From positions 1 to 5,845 of the forward strand of contig JAKSDN010000292.1 of the NCBI GenBank assembly GCA_022360075.1: DNA of 5,845 nt, given 5' to 3'. Origin of the DNA: Kiloniellales bacterium (GTDB lineage: Bacteria > Pseudomonadota > Alphaproteobacteria > Kiloniellales > JAKSDN01). The notes beneath the pieces are model-generated. The model was not told the origin of the DNA and made no database searches. It was given only the letters and a program-made list of their open reading frames with translations. Positions 1-5,732 of the stretch are shown piece by piece. A program made the position numbers and the translations under genes. Each line of letters starts with the position of its first letter. The first letter of the stretch is position 1.

Positions 1-2
1 GG

Positions 3-323
3 GTCGAGTGCCGCATCCCCGGCGCCGACGCCAACCCCTACCTCGCCTATGCCGGAGTCCTGGCCGCCGGCCTGCACGGCATCGAGAACGAGCTCGAGCT
101 GGGCCCGCCCTACGAGGGCAACGTTTACGAGGCCGAGGACGTGCCGGACGTGCCCAAGACCCTGCGCGACGCCCTGGCCGCCTTCGAGGGCTCGGCGGTG
201 ATGCGCGCGGCCTTGGGCGACGCGGTGGTGGAGCACTACGTCAACGCCGGCCGCTGGGAGCAGGCCGAGTACGACCGCCGGGTCACGGACTGGGAGCTGA
301 TCCGCAACTTCGAGCGGGCGTAA
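3..323 (+). CDS. Glutamine synthetase-family ligase, C-terminal part (partial)
   Basis: This is the last 106 codons of a gene that begins before the window. The opening residues read VECRIPGADANPYLAYAGVL, which matches the conserved stretch of the glutamine synthetase catalytic domain (arginine of the active site followed by PGADANPYLA). After it come AAGLHGIE and the usual C-terminal helices, ending VTDWELIRNFERA. The family joins glutamate and ammonia or an amine using ATP, in the cytoplasm. The ending VTDWE..R.FE is typical of the PuuA/GlnT-like glutamine synthetase-related proteins (gamma-glutamyl-amine ligases and similar) rather than of the nitrogen-regulated GlnA, whose C-terminus carries the adenylylation region. 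The substrate cannot be decided from this piece. The gene ends in TAA at 321-323. The next gene follows on the same strand, but nothing ties the two in function. Confidence 0.9.
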   Translation, partial: VECRIPGADANPYLAYAGVLAAGLHGIENELELGPPYEGNVYEAEDVPDVPKTLRDALAAFEGSAVMRAALGDAVVEHYVNAGRWEQAEYDRRVTDWELIRNFERA

Positions 324-349
324 CCCCGGCCATCAAACGCTGCCCCGTG

Positions 350-366
350 AGTAACCGTGAGTTACT
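350..366. promoter_or_regulatory. Short inverted repeat, possible operator
   Basis: AGTAAC (350-355) and GTTACT (361-366) form a perfect 6-bp inverted repeat around the spacer CGTGA. GTGAGT also occurs twice, at 347-352 and 357-362 (GTGAGT in both). The element lies between the ligase stop codon and the channel gene, where a repressor site could sit. It has no T-run, so it does not look like an intrinsic terminator. No convincing -35/-10 pair was found beside it, so its role is a guess. Confidence 0.3.
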
Positions 367-460
367 ATGGCGCGTCAATAGAGGACACTAGGTGTATTGC
401 AGGTCGGCGCAGCCGGCCCTCGAGCTATTGGTGACTGAGCACATTCATTGGATTACGGTC

Positions 461-2713
461 ATGCCGAAAGCTGATCTCCGCGGTTTCCCCCGCACCCTGA
501 CGCTCTTGATTCTTTCCCTCTTCCTGGCGCTTTCCATCGGCCAGGCCGGCGCCCAGACGTTGCAGGCCACCGACGCGGCCGAGCTGCAGCGCCTGGTCGC
601 GGAGGCGCAGAGCGAGGGTGCGAAGATCGTCGTGATCGAAACACCGGCGGGCGCCATGGCTGCGCCGGCGGAGGCGCCAGGCCTCGGCACGGTGATCCAC
701 GACCGGGCGCTCGAGGCCCGCTCGCGGCTGCGCCAGATCATCGCCGGTGCGGCGGACTTCCCCGCCCGGGCCGCCGCGACCATCACCGCCAAGAGCGCGG
801 AGGGCGATGCGAGCTGGCCGATCCTGGTGATCCTCTTCGCGGCCCTCTTCCTGCTCATCGGTAGCGCCATAGAATGGCTGTTCCACATCTGGGGCCGCGC
901 CCACTTTCGCCACCTCTTCAACCCGACGCCGCAGAGCCACGCCGAGAAGATCGCCTACCTCCTGCTGCGCGGGGCCATGCAGACCGTCGGCATCGCGATC
1001 CAGACGGGCGTCGCGCTGCTCCTCGCGCTGGCCATGGACGAAGGTCTCGACCATCTGCGCACGACCCACCTGATCATCTTCGGTGCCGTTGCCTCGGTGC
1101 GCGCCTTGTCGGTGTTCTTCCGGAACCTTCTGGCCTACGACACGCCGAGCCATCGCCTGCTGGCGTTGAGCGACCGGCAAGCCGTCACTTTCCATCGCGG
1201 CCTGCTGACCCTGTCGATCGTCATCGCCTTGGCCGGCGGCACCTGCCTGTGGATGGAGAAGCTCGACCTCGACTGGAACGCGCACCTGCTGGCCCTGCTC
1301 GGCGCCATGACGCTCTCGACCCTGCTGATCGTGGTCTTTGCCGCCTGGCAGCGCGATGCCGTCGCCAGCATGATCCTGGGCCCGGGCGAGCCGGCCGAGA
1401 AGCCCGTGGCTCAACGGCTTCTGGCCCGCGTCTGGCACCTTCTGGCCGGCCTCTACTTCGTCGTCGCCTGGGCCGTCGCTTCGATCCGCCTGGTGCTCGA
1501 GCTGCCCAACGCGCTGGGCCTGGTGACCGGGCCCGTGCTCATCGTCTTCGCCGCCATCGCCGCTTACGGCGTGGCGCTGCTGCTGATCGAGTGGTTCTTC
1601 GCCCGGCGCGGCAAGGGCGACGCGGGAGCCGAAGAGCCGGCGCCCCCTGAAGAGACCACGGATGGCGCCCGGCCCGCGACCTTCAAGGATCTGGCCCGCT
1701 CCGCGGCCGGCCTGATCGTCGTGGCCATGACGCTCTGGTCGATCTTCGATGTCTGGGGCCTCGACATCGCGGTCGAGGGCGGCATCCTGCACAGCCTCTG
1801 GGAAGTCCTGCTGGTCGGCTTCATGGCCTACCTCGCCTTCCAGAGCGTAAAGATCTTCGTCGACCGTAAGATCGAGGAGGAAGGCGGCTTCGAGGCGGCC
1901 GAGCCCGGCGAGGAGGGCGGCGCCAAGGGCAGCTCGCGCCTGGCCACGCTGCTGCCGTTGTTCCGCAACTTCCTGTTCATCGTGATCGCGGTGATCGCGG
2001 GCATGATCGCGCTGTCCGAGATGGGCGTGGACATCGCCCCGCTGTTCGCCGGCGCCGGCGTGATCGGCCTGGCGATCGGCTTCGGCGCCCAGACCCTGAT
2101 CCGCGACATCTTCTCCGGCGCCTTCTTCCTGATGGACGACGCCTTCCGCAAAGGCGAGTACATCGACATCGGCACCGTCAAGGGCACGGTCGAGCGGATC
2201 TCGATCCGCTCCCTGCAGCTCCGCCATCACATGGGGCCGCTGCACACGGTGCCCTTCGGCGAGGTCATGCATCTGACCAACTACTCGCGCGACTGGGTGA
2301 TGATGAAGCTGCCCCTGCGCCTGACCTACGACACCGACGTGGAGAAGGTGCGCAAGCTGATCAAGAACCTGGGCAAGGAGCTGCTCGAGCATCCCGAGGA
2401 AGGCCACAAATTCCTGCAGCCGCTCAAGTCGCAGGGCGTCTACAAGATGGAAGACTCGGCGATGATTCTCCGGGTCAAGTACATGACCAAGCCCGGCGAT
2501 CAGTTCACGACGCGCAAGCTGGTCTACGCCAAGATCCGCGAGCTTTTCGAGAAGGAAGGCATCCACTTCGCCCACCGCGAGGTGACGGTGCGCGTCGCCG
2601 AGACCCCGAACGGCCGCCCTTTGACCGAGGCCGACAAGGAAGCCATTGCCGGCGCCGTCGCCCCGGTGCCCGACGAGCCTGACCTGGCCAAGACGGGGAC
2701 GGGGGAGCGCTAG
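461..2713 (+). CDS. MscS-superfamily mechanosensitive ion channel with signal peptide
   Basis: This encodes 750 residues from ATG 461, an inner-membrane channel predicted to open under membrane tension and release solutes. Residues 1-31 form a signal peptide: basic start, hydrophobic core LTLLILSLFLALSIG, cleavage motif AGA|Q. A periplasmic stretch to about 118 follows. Hydrophobic helices then lie near 119-143, 167-192, 203-225, 247-265, 277-296, 323-346, 354-380, 411-435, 441-467 and 497-518. The MscS core starts at PLFAGAGVIGLAIGFGAQ (527-544), a glycine/alanine-rich pore helix, and continues through FRKGEYIDIG and GTVERISIRSLQLR of the beta domain, ending near 712. The size is well above the small E. 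coli MscS (about 286 residues) and resembles the multi-helix YnaI/YbdG/MscK-type members. The start is uncertain. GTG 392 has a good GAGGA six bases upstream (381-385) and would add 23 residues ahead of the signal peptide. ATG 461 gives a normal signal peptide but has no clear ribosome binding site. Confidence 0.9.
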   Translation: MPKADLRGFPRTLTLLILSLFLALSIGQAGAQTLQATDAAELQRLVAEAQSEGAKIVVIETPAGAMAAPAEAPGLGTVIHDRALEARSRLRQIIAGAADFPARAAATITAKSAEGDASWPILVILFAALFLLIGSAIEWLFHIWGRAHFRHLFNPTPQSHAEKIAYLLLRGAMQTVGIAIQTGVALLLALAMDEGLDHLRTTHLIIFGAVASVRALSVFFRNLLAYDTPSHRLLALSDRQAVTFHRGLLTLSIVIALAGGTCLWMEKLDLDWNAHLLALLGAMTLSTLLIVVFAAWQRDAVASMILGPGEPAEKPVAQRLLARVWHLLAGLYFVVAWAVASIRLVLELPNALGLVTGPVLIVFAAIAAYGVALLLIEWFFARRGKGDAGAEEPAPPEETTDGARPATFKDLARSAAGLIVVAMTLWSIFDVWGLDIAVEGGILHSLWEVLLVGFMAYLAFQSVKIFVDRKIEEEGGFEAAEPGEEGGAKGSSRLATLLPLFRNFLFIVIAVIAGMIALSEMGVDIAPLFAGAGVIGLAIGFGAQTLIRDIFSGAFFLMDDAFRKGEYIDIGTVKGTVERISIRSLQLRHHMGPLHTVPFGEVMHLTNYSRDWVMMKLPLRLTYDTDVEKVRKLIKNLGKELLEHPEEGHKFLQPLKSQGVYKMEDSAMILRVKYMTKPGDQFTTRKLVYAKIRELFEKEGIHFAHREVTVRVAETPNGRPLTEADKEAIAGAVAPVPDEPDLAKTGTGER

Positions 2714-2764
2714 GCGACGGGTTTGGTGGTCGGGTGCCTTCGGATGAGGTGCTGCATAACCAGA

Positions 2765-2882
2765 GTGCGTCCTTCGAGACGCCGCCTTCGGCAGCTCCTC
2801 AGGATGAGGTTGATTCTTGGTGGCACCAAGAAGAGCCCTCATCCTGAGGAGCCCGCGCTAGCGGGCGTCTCGAAGGACGCAC
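2765..2882. repeat. Long nested palindromic repeat element (about 118 bp)
   Basis: The outer arms GTGCGTCCTTCGAGACGCC (2765-2783) and its exact complement (2864-2882) pair over 19 bp. Inside them a second 16-bp perfect pair joins 2794-2809 with 2837-2852. The centre is a perfect 8-bp hairpin, TTCTTGGT (2814-2821) with ACCAAGAA (2825-2832), around GGC. Small side hairpins sit between the pairs: GCC-TTC-GGC at 2784-2792 and GCCCGC-GCTA-GCGGGC at 2851-2866. The element is non-coding. Repeats with the CTCCTCAGGATGAGG / CTTCGAGACGC theme are scattered in many alphaproteobacterial genomes. It follows the channel gene and may end or stabilise its transcript, although it has no T-run. Confidence 0.85.
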
Positions 2883-2953
2883 GGTGGCATTCCAGCCGCT
2901 CGGTCAGCCCTTGAACAGCCCCATCCGCTCCCCTAAAGGGCTGTCGCCCGACA

Positions 2954-2985
2954 CCGTCATTGCTTCGCGACGCTCGCAATGACGG
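2954..2985. repeat. Short palindromic repeat between convergent genes
   Basis: CCGTCATTGC (2954-2963) and GCAATGACGG (2976-2985) are perfect 10-bp inverted arms around TTCGCGACGCTC. The CGTCATTGCGAGCG theme is a very common dispersed palindrome in proteobacterial genomes. It lies eight bases past the stop codon of the reductase gene on the other strand and 240 bases past the channel gene, so it could form a 3'-end hairpin for transcripts from either side. There is no T-run, so intrinsic termination is not shown. Confidence 0.75.
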
Positions 2986-2993
2986 CAGCTGCC

Positions 2994-3890
2994 CTACCCG
3001 CTCTCCTTCCGCCAGAGTTCGCCGACCAGATTGAAGAGGTCGCTCCAGTCGTTGGCGCCGCGGCCCTGCTGGCGCGCGGTCTCGTAGGCCTCGAGGCTGC
3101 CGGGGCCGGTGAAGCAGGGAATGCCCTCGCGCGCCATCGCGGCGACGGCGATGGCGAGGTCCTTATGGGCGTTGTCGACGGAGAAGCCGGCGCTGACGTC
3201 GCCGGCCAGGACCTTCGAGGGGAAGTAGCTCTTGGTGTGGCCGTTCATCGCGGTGGTGCCGTTGACCACGCGCAGCAGCGCCTCGGGCTCGACCCCGCCG
3301 GCCTCGGCGAGGCGCAGCGCCTCGGAGGTGGTGACCGCCGCCACGATCGAAAGGTAGTTGTTGGCGATCTTGATCGTGCTGGCCTGGCCAACGGCGCCGC
3401 AGTCGACGATGGCGTTACCCATGGCTTCCAGCGCTGGCCGCACCGCCGCCTTGTCCTCGGCCTCGCCGCCCAGCATGAACAAGCTCTCGCCGACCGCGGC
3501 ATGGGCAGCGGTCCGTCCCACGGGCGCATCGAGGTAACGCCAGCCGGCCTCGGCGGCGAGCGCGGCCAGGTGTTGCGCGGCGGCCGGGTCGACCGTGCTC
3601 ATGTTCATCAGCAAGCGGCCCGAAACCTCAGCGGCGAGGATGCCGGCCGCGCCCGTCATCACCGCTTGCACGTCGGGCGCGTTGGGCAGCATGGCGATGA
3701 CGAGATCGGCGCCCTCGGCCACCTCGCGCGGCGAAGCGGCCGCCCTGCCGCCGGCTTGCCGGAAAGCCTCGACGGCCGCAGCCGAGAGGTCGTAGCCCTG
3801 CACGGCGAAACCGGCCTTGAGTAGGTTCCCGGCCATGGCCTGGCCCATGGTGCCGAGCCCGATGAAGCCGATGGTCTCGAGATTCGCCAC
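2994..3890 (-). CDS. YihU-like NAD-dependent beta-hydroxyacid dehydrogenase (candidate sulfolactaldehyde or related semialdehyde reductase)
   Basis: This is a 298-residue protein of the 3-hydroxyisobutyrate dehydrogenase superfamily, soluble and of normal length. The Rossmann motif GLGTMG lies at residues 11-16. MLPN (67-70) and NMSTV (96-100) are also family motifs. The catalytic lysine is K174 in GQASTIKIANNY, with N177/N178 beside it. The C-terminal helical domain has AHKDLAIA (241-248) and GRGANDWS (276-283). Most relatives have DAPVSGG at the substrate loop, but this protein has DAPVGRTAAHA (121-131). That matches, from memory, E. coli YihU (DVPVGRTSANA), where an arginine at this place holds the sulfonate of 3-sulfolactaldehyde. 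The sections NNYLSI, SYFPSKVLAGDVSAGF and AHKDL also track YihU. YihU can reduce succinic semialdehyde too, so a carboxylate substrate is possible. Start GTG 3890 is supported by a GGGAGG site. No sulfosugar genes are visible. Confidence 0.87.
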   Translation of the reverse strand: MANLETIGFIGLGTMGQAMAGNLLKAGFAVQGYDLSAAAVEAFRQAGGRAAASPREVAEGADLVIAMLPNAPDVQAVMTGAAGILAAEVSGRLLMNMSTVDPAAAQHLAALAAEAGWRYLDAPVGRTAAHAAVGESLFMLGGEAEDKAAVRPALEAMGNAIVDCGAVGQASTIKIANNYLSIVAAVTTSEALRLAEAGGVEPEALLRVVNGTTAMNGHTKSYFPSKVLAGDVSAGFSVDNAHKDLAIAVAAMAREGIPCFTGPGSLEAYETARQQGRGANDWSDLFNLVGELWRKESG

Positions 3891-3895
3891 GGCAG

Positions 3896-3901
3896 CCTCC
3901 C
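3896..3901 (-). promoter_or_regulatory. Ribosome binding site of the reductase gene
   Basis: On the minus strand GGGAGG stands five bases upstream of the GTG at 3890-3888. This fixes the GTG as the start, and the resulting N-terminus (MANLETIGFIGLG) places the Rossmann motif at the usual distance. Confidence 0.7.
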
Positions 3902-3943
3902 AAATTCAGGACAGTTTCAACGGTGCGGACACCCACCCCACTT

Positions 3944-3973
3944 GTCATACCCGGGCTTGACCCGGGTAGCCAG
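3944..3973. repeat. 30-bp palindromic repeat, copy 1
   Basis: The core hairpin TACCCGGG-CTTGA-CCCGGGTA (arms 3948-3955 and 3961-3968) is flanked by GTCA and CCAG. The same theme occurs in inverse orientation at 4029-4058. This type of GTCATNCCCGGGCTTGACCC palindrome is widely dispersed in alphaproteobacterial intergenic DNA. It sits in the 5' region of the reductase gene, about 50 bases before its ribosome binding site. Confidence 0.7.
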
Positions 3974-4010
3974 AAGACCCGTCGTATCGGCTTGGAAACG
4001 CGCCCACTTA

Positions 4011-4027
4011 AGGGCTCCTTGAGCCCT
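4011..4027. repeat. Small hairpin between the two repeat copies
   Basis: AGGGCTC (4011-4017) and GAGCCCT (4021-4027) form a perfect 7-bp stem with a CTT loop. It lies between the inverted repeat copies and downstream of the LacI-family gene. It has no T-run in either direction. It could add to 3'-end structure on the regulator transcript. Confidence 0.45.
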
Positions 4028-4028
4028 C

Positions 4029-4058
4029 CTGGACCCCCGGATCAAGGCCGGGGGTGAC
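4029..4058. repeat. 30-bp palindromic repeat, copy 2 (inverted, diverged)
   Basis: Its reverse complement matches copy 1 (3944-3973) at 23 of 30 positions by hand count. Its own hairpin is ACCCCCGG (4033-4040) with CCGGGGGT (4048-4055) around ATCAAGG. The differences between the two copies are partly compensated within each stem, so each copy keeps its own pairing. It lies 89 bases past the stop codon of the LacI-family gene and may serve as its transcript end or as a roadblock between regulator and reductase. The rest of the 257-base gap shows no gene. Confidence 0.7.
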
Positions 4059-4147
4059 GCCAGGGGAAATCCCTACCCCGCGCCTCCTTACAGTCATCAC
4101 GCCAACCGCAACCGACGAATGGAAGCCGGTCGCTCGTCTCGATGAAA

Positions 4148-5218
4148 TCAGCCACCCGGCGGCGGTGCCGTCGTTTCGCGGACCAGCAGGTTGGCCGGAA
4201 TCTCGCTGTGCGTTGCGACCGTTGCGCCGGCCAGGCAGTCCAGCAGGTAGTCCGCGGCCTGTCGACCCATCTCGCGCGAGGGGACGTGGATCGTCGTCAG
4301 CGTCGGCGTGAGCTGAGCGGTGAGCGGCAGGTCGTCGAAGCCGGTGATCGAGACCTCGCCGGGCACGGCGATGCCCTGGGCCTGGCACTCGAAGAGGCAG
4401 CCCATCGCAAGCACGTCGTTGCCGCAGACGATCGCCGTCGGCCGTTCGTGCTGAGCCAGCAGCGCCCGCGCCGCCTGCCGGCCGGCGGCGATGTCGTAAG
4501 GCCGCTCGAGCAGGCGTTGCGGATCGAGAGCCAATCCGCGTTCGGCCAGGACGTCGCGGATGCCTTCGACCCTCGAGGCGGCGCGGTCGTTGTCGCGCTG
4601 GATTCCAGCGATCATCGCGATGCGCCGATGACCGATGTCGATCAGATAGGCCGCGATTCGACGCGCGGCCGCGTAGTTGTCGAAGCCGACGCAGGGATGC
4701 GGGCTCTTCGGATCGAAGGCCCAGGTGTTGACGTAGTGGATTGCATTGCGCTCCAGGAAGCGATAGGCCGCCGACTCGTGGCTCTGGCCGATCAGCATGA
4801 CGCCCTCGACGCCGCGTTCGAGCAGGCGCCGGATCTGCAGCGTCTCGTGCGCCAGGTCGTAGTTGGAGATCGAGACGAAGAGGGTGTAGCCGGCCTCGTG
4901 TAGGCGCCGCTCCAGGGCCTCGACCCCGGCGGCAAATATCGCGTTCTCCAGGGTCGGGATCACCGCCCCGATCGTAAAGGAGCGCAGGCTTGCCAATGCC
5001 CGCGCCGCGCCGTGGCCGACATAGCCGAGCGCGGCGACCTGGGCCTCGACCTTGCGGCGCAGCTCGGCGCTGACATCGGGCGAGCGATTGAGCACCCGCG
5101 AGACGCTGGCGGTCGAGACCCCGGCCGCGCGGGCGATGTCCTCGACCTTGGGCTGCTGGCCGCTGCCGCGTCGGCTTCTTCGTAAGCGATTACGATTTCT
5201 CTCAGGATTGCGGCTCAT
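4148..5218 (-). CDS. LacI/GalR-family transcriptional regulator
   Basis: This is a 356-residue cytoplasmic DNA-binding regulator. The helix-turn-helix is at residues 25-44 (VEDIARAAGVSTASVSRVLN), followed by the rest of the LacI headpiece to GY66 and the hinge region (GAARALASLRSFTIG, 70-84). The sugar-binding-protein-like effector domain runs from about 82 to 346 and carries the typical VGFDNYAAAR (177-186), GHRRIAMIAG (196-205), CGNDVLAMG (265-273) and SITGFDDLPL (290-299). The effector is not readable from sequence. The first 24 residues (MSRNPERNRNRLRRSRRGSG...) are an extra basic stretch ahead of the domain. No in-frame alternative start lies between ATG 5218 and the HTH, so this start stands, although its ribosome binding site is weak. 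A likely operator lies inside codons 9-13, suggesting self-repression. The gene is divergent from the 5420 gene, and the reductase follows on the same strand after a repeat-containing gap. Confidence 0.93.
   Translation of the reverse strand: MSRNPERNRNRLRRSRRGSGQQPKVEDIARAAGVSTASVSRVLNRSPDVSAELRRKVEAQVAALGYVGHGAARALASLRSFTIGAVIPTLENAIFAAGVEALERRLHEAGYTLFVSISNYDLAHETLQIRRLLERGVEGVMLIGQSHESAAYRFLERNAIHYVNTWAFDPKSPHPCVGFDNYAAARRIAAYLIDIGHRRIAMIAGIQRDNDRAASRVEGIRDVLAERGLALDPQRLLERPYDIAAGRQAARALLAQHERPTAIVCGNDVLAMGCLFECQAQGIAVPGEVSITGFDDLPLTAQLTPTLTTIHVPSREMGRQAADYLLDCLAGATVATHSEIPANLLVRETTAPPPGG
5181..5194. promoter_or_regulatory. Putative LacI-family operator inside the regulator gene
   Basis: CGTAAGCGATTACG has the form of LacI-family sites: near-palindromic, even length, central CG. 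Its core GTAAGCGATTAC (5182-5193) is identical to the core of the site at 5353-5366. It covers codons 9-13 of the regulator, downstream of any promoter for that gene, where a bound repressor could block elongating polymerase. Confidence 0.6.
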
Positions 5219-5253
5219 GATGGCATCACGGCTCGATCGGTCAAGCGGAAGGG

Positions 5254-5283
5254 ATCAAAGTCTCCAACTTAACTATCTGTCAC
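5254..5283 (-). promoter_or_regulatory. Possible promoter of the LacI-family gene
   Basis: On the minus strand GTGACA (5283-5278) is followed after 18 bases by TTTGAT (5259-5254), a 5/6 and 4/6 match to the -35 and -10 consensus. Transcription would start near 5247, about 30 bases ahead of ATG 5218. The match is weak and rests on consensus alone. Confidence 0.3.
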
Positions 5284-5314
5284 AGCACATGTTCTATCTC
5301 ACCATAGATTCCAA

Positions 5315-5344
5315 TTGACCTCAACTGGACGGGCATGCTTTGAT
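5315..5344 (+). promoter_or_regulatory. Possible promoter of the small membrane protein operon
   Basis: TTGACC (5315-5320) and TTTGAT (5339-5344) are spaced by 18 bases, giving a 5/6 and 4/6 match. The predicted transcription start near 5351 is immediately followed by the operator at 5353-5366. That is a classic place for a repressor to block initiation, and it strengthens both calls. The surrounding control region 5219-5419 is clearly more AT-rich than the genes. Confidence 0.45.
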
Positions 5345-5352
5345 CGTCAGAA

Positions 5353-5377
5353 TGTAAGCGATTACAGAAATCGCTTA
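5353..5377. promoter_or_regulatory. Putative LacI-family operator with adjacent inverted partial copy
   Basis: TGTAAGCGATTACA (5353-5366) is a 14-bp near-palindrome with outer arms TGTAA/TTACA and a central CG, the usual plan for LacI-family operators. Right after it AATCGCTTA (5369-5377) repeats TAAGCGATT (5355-5363) in inverse orientation, so a second weaker site or an extended inverted repeat is present. It lies between the predicted promoter and the start of the 5420 gene. The natural partner is the regulator encoded next to it, because the same 12-bp core recurs inside that gene. Confidence 0.68.
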
Positions 5378-5419
5378 TGAATCGAATGAGGCGCGTGAAA
5401 CGACGCCCCAGGGGAGGAC

Positions 5420-5671
5420 ATGCGAGCGATGTCGGACTCGTCCCAAGAAGATCGTGACCTTGACGTTAAGGCGCCGCGGCGTGGCCGGATCGCGCTCTGG
5501 TGCGCCGCCGGGCTGTTCCTCGCCTATCTGGCGCACGTCGTCGTCGGCAAGGTCAGCGTGGTCTCGGGCGCCAGCATCGCCGCCGGGTTCGGTGACGTGC
5601 CCGAGTTCCTTCTGCTGTTCCTGGCCTGCCTCTGCTTCGCCGTCGCCATCCTGCAACTGGAGCGCCGCTGA
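5420..5671 (+). CDS. Small two-helix membrane protein of unknown function
   Basis: The product is 83 residues from ATG 5420, or 80 from ATG 5429. A charged N-terminus of about 22 residues (SSQEDRDLDVKAPRRGR) precedes helix 1 (IALWCAAGLFLAYLAHVVVGKV, about 24-45). After a short loop (SVVSGASIAAGFGDVPE) comes helix 2 (FLLLFLACLCFAVAILQLE, about 63-81), and the protein ends in RR. Basic residues before helix 1 suggest that both ends are cytoplasmic. I do not recognise a named family. The run GDVPEFLLLF looks like a conserved membrane motif rather than chance. GGAGG at 5413-5417 is only two bases from ATG 5420 but eleven from ATG 5429, so the second start may be the real one. The gene lies just after the LacI-type operator and 61 bases before an exported protein, so it is probably the first gene of a regulated operon, perhaps an accessory to a transporter. 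Confidence 0.75.
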   Translation: MRAMSDSSQEDRDLDVKAPRRGRIALWCAAGLFLAYLAHVVVGKVSVVSGASIAAGFGDVPEFLLLFLACLCFAVAILQLERR

Positions 5672-5722
5672 CGGCGCGGAACGCGAGGCCTCAGAACAAG
5701 ACCGAACGAAACCGCAAAACCG

Positions 5723-5727
5723 GGAGG
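5723..5727 (+). promoter_or_regulatory. Ribosome binding site of the Tat-signal protein gene
   Basis: GGAGG stands five bases upstream of ATG 5733, a strong site at a good distance. It shows that the truncated reading frame at the window edge is a real gene start. The context GGGAGGACAT resembles the one ahead of the preceding gene (5412-5421). Confidence 0.7.
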
Positions 5728-5732
5728 ACATC

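Noticed and set aside
8..391. A plus-strand frame over the end of the ligase gene.
   Set aside because: It is an arginine/proline-rich shadow in another frame. The glutamine synthetase frame beside it carries the conserved motifs and a proper stop.
425..2842. An 805-codon open frame on the minus strand covering the channel gene.
   Set aside because: It is a GC-rich antisense shadow: the product is low-complexity, rich in H, Q, D, R and G, with no domain, and it runs through the palindromic repeat. The plus-strand product has clear membrane helices and MscS motifs.
2905..2943. An 8-bp inverted repeat, CAGCCCTT with AAGGGCTG, around a 23-base loop.
   Set aside because: The loop is long, there is no T-run, and such a pair is easily found by chance in GC-rich DNA. 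It is not strong enough to call a terminator.
2979..3824. A 281-codon plus-strand frame opposite the reductase gene.
   Set aside because: The product is a compositional mirror of the real gene, starts within a palindromic repeat and has no recognisable domain.
2714..4058. The possibility that the palindromic repeats form a CRISPR array.
   Set aside because: There are no regularly spaced direct repeats with unique spacers. The elements belong to different families and are themselves palindromes.
5293..5308. A 5-bp inverted repeat, TCTAT with ATAGA, in the divergent control region.
   Set aside because: It is too short to support a regulatory call beside the much stronger GTAAGCGATTAC sites.
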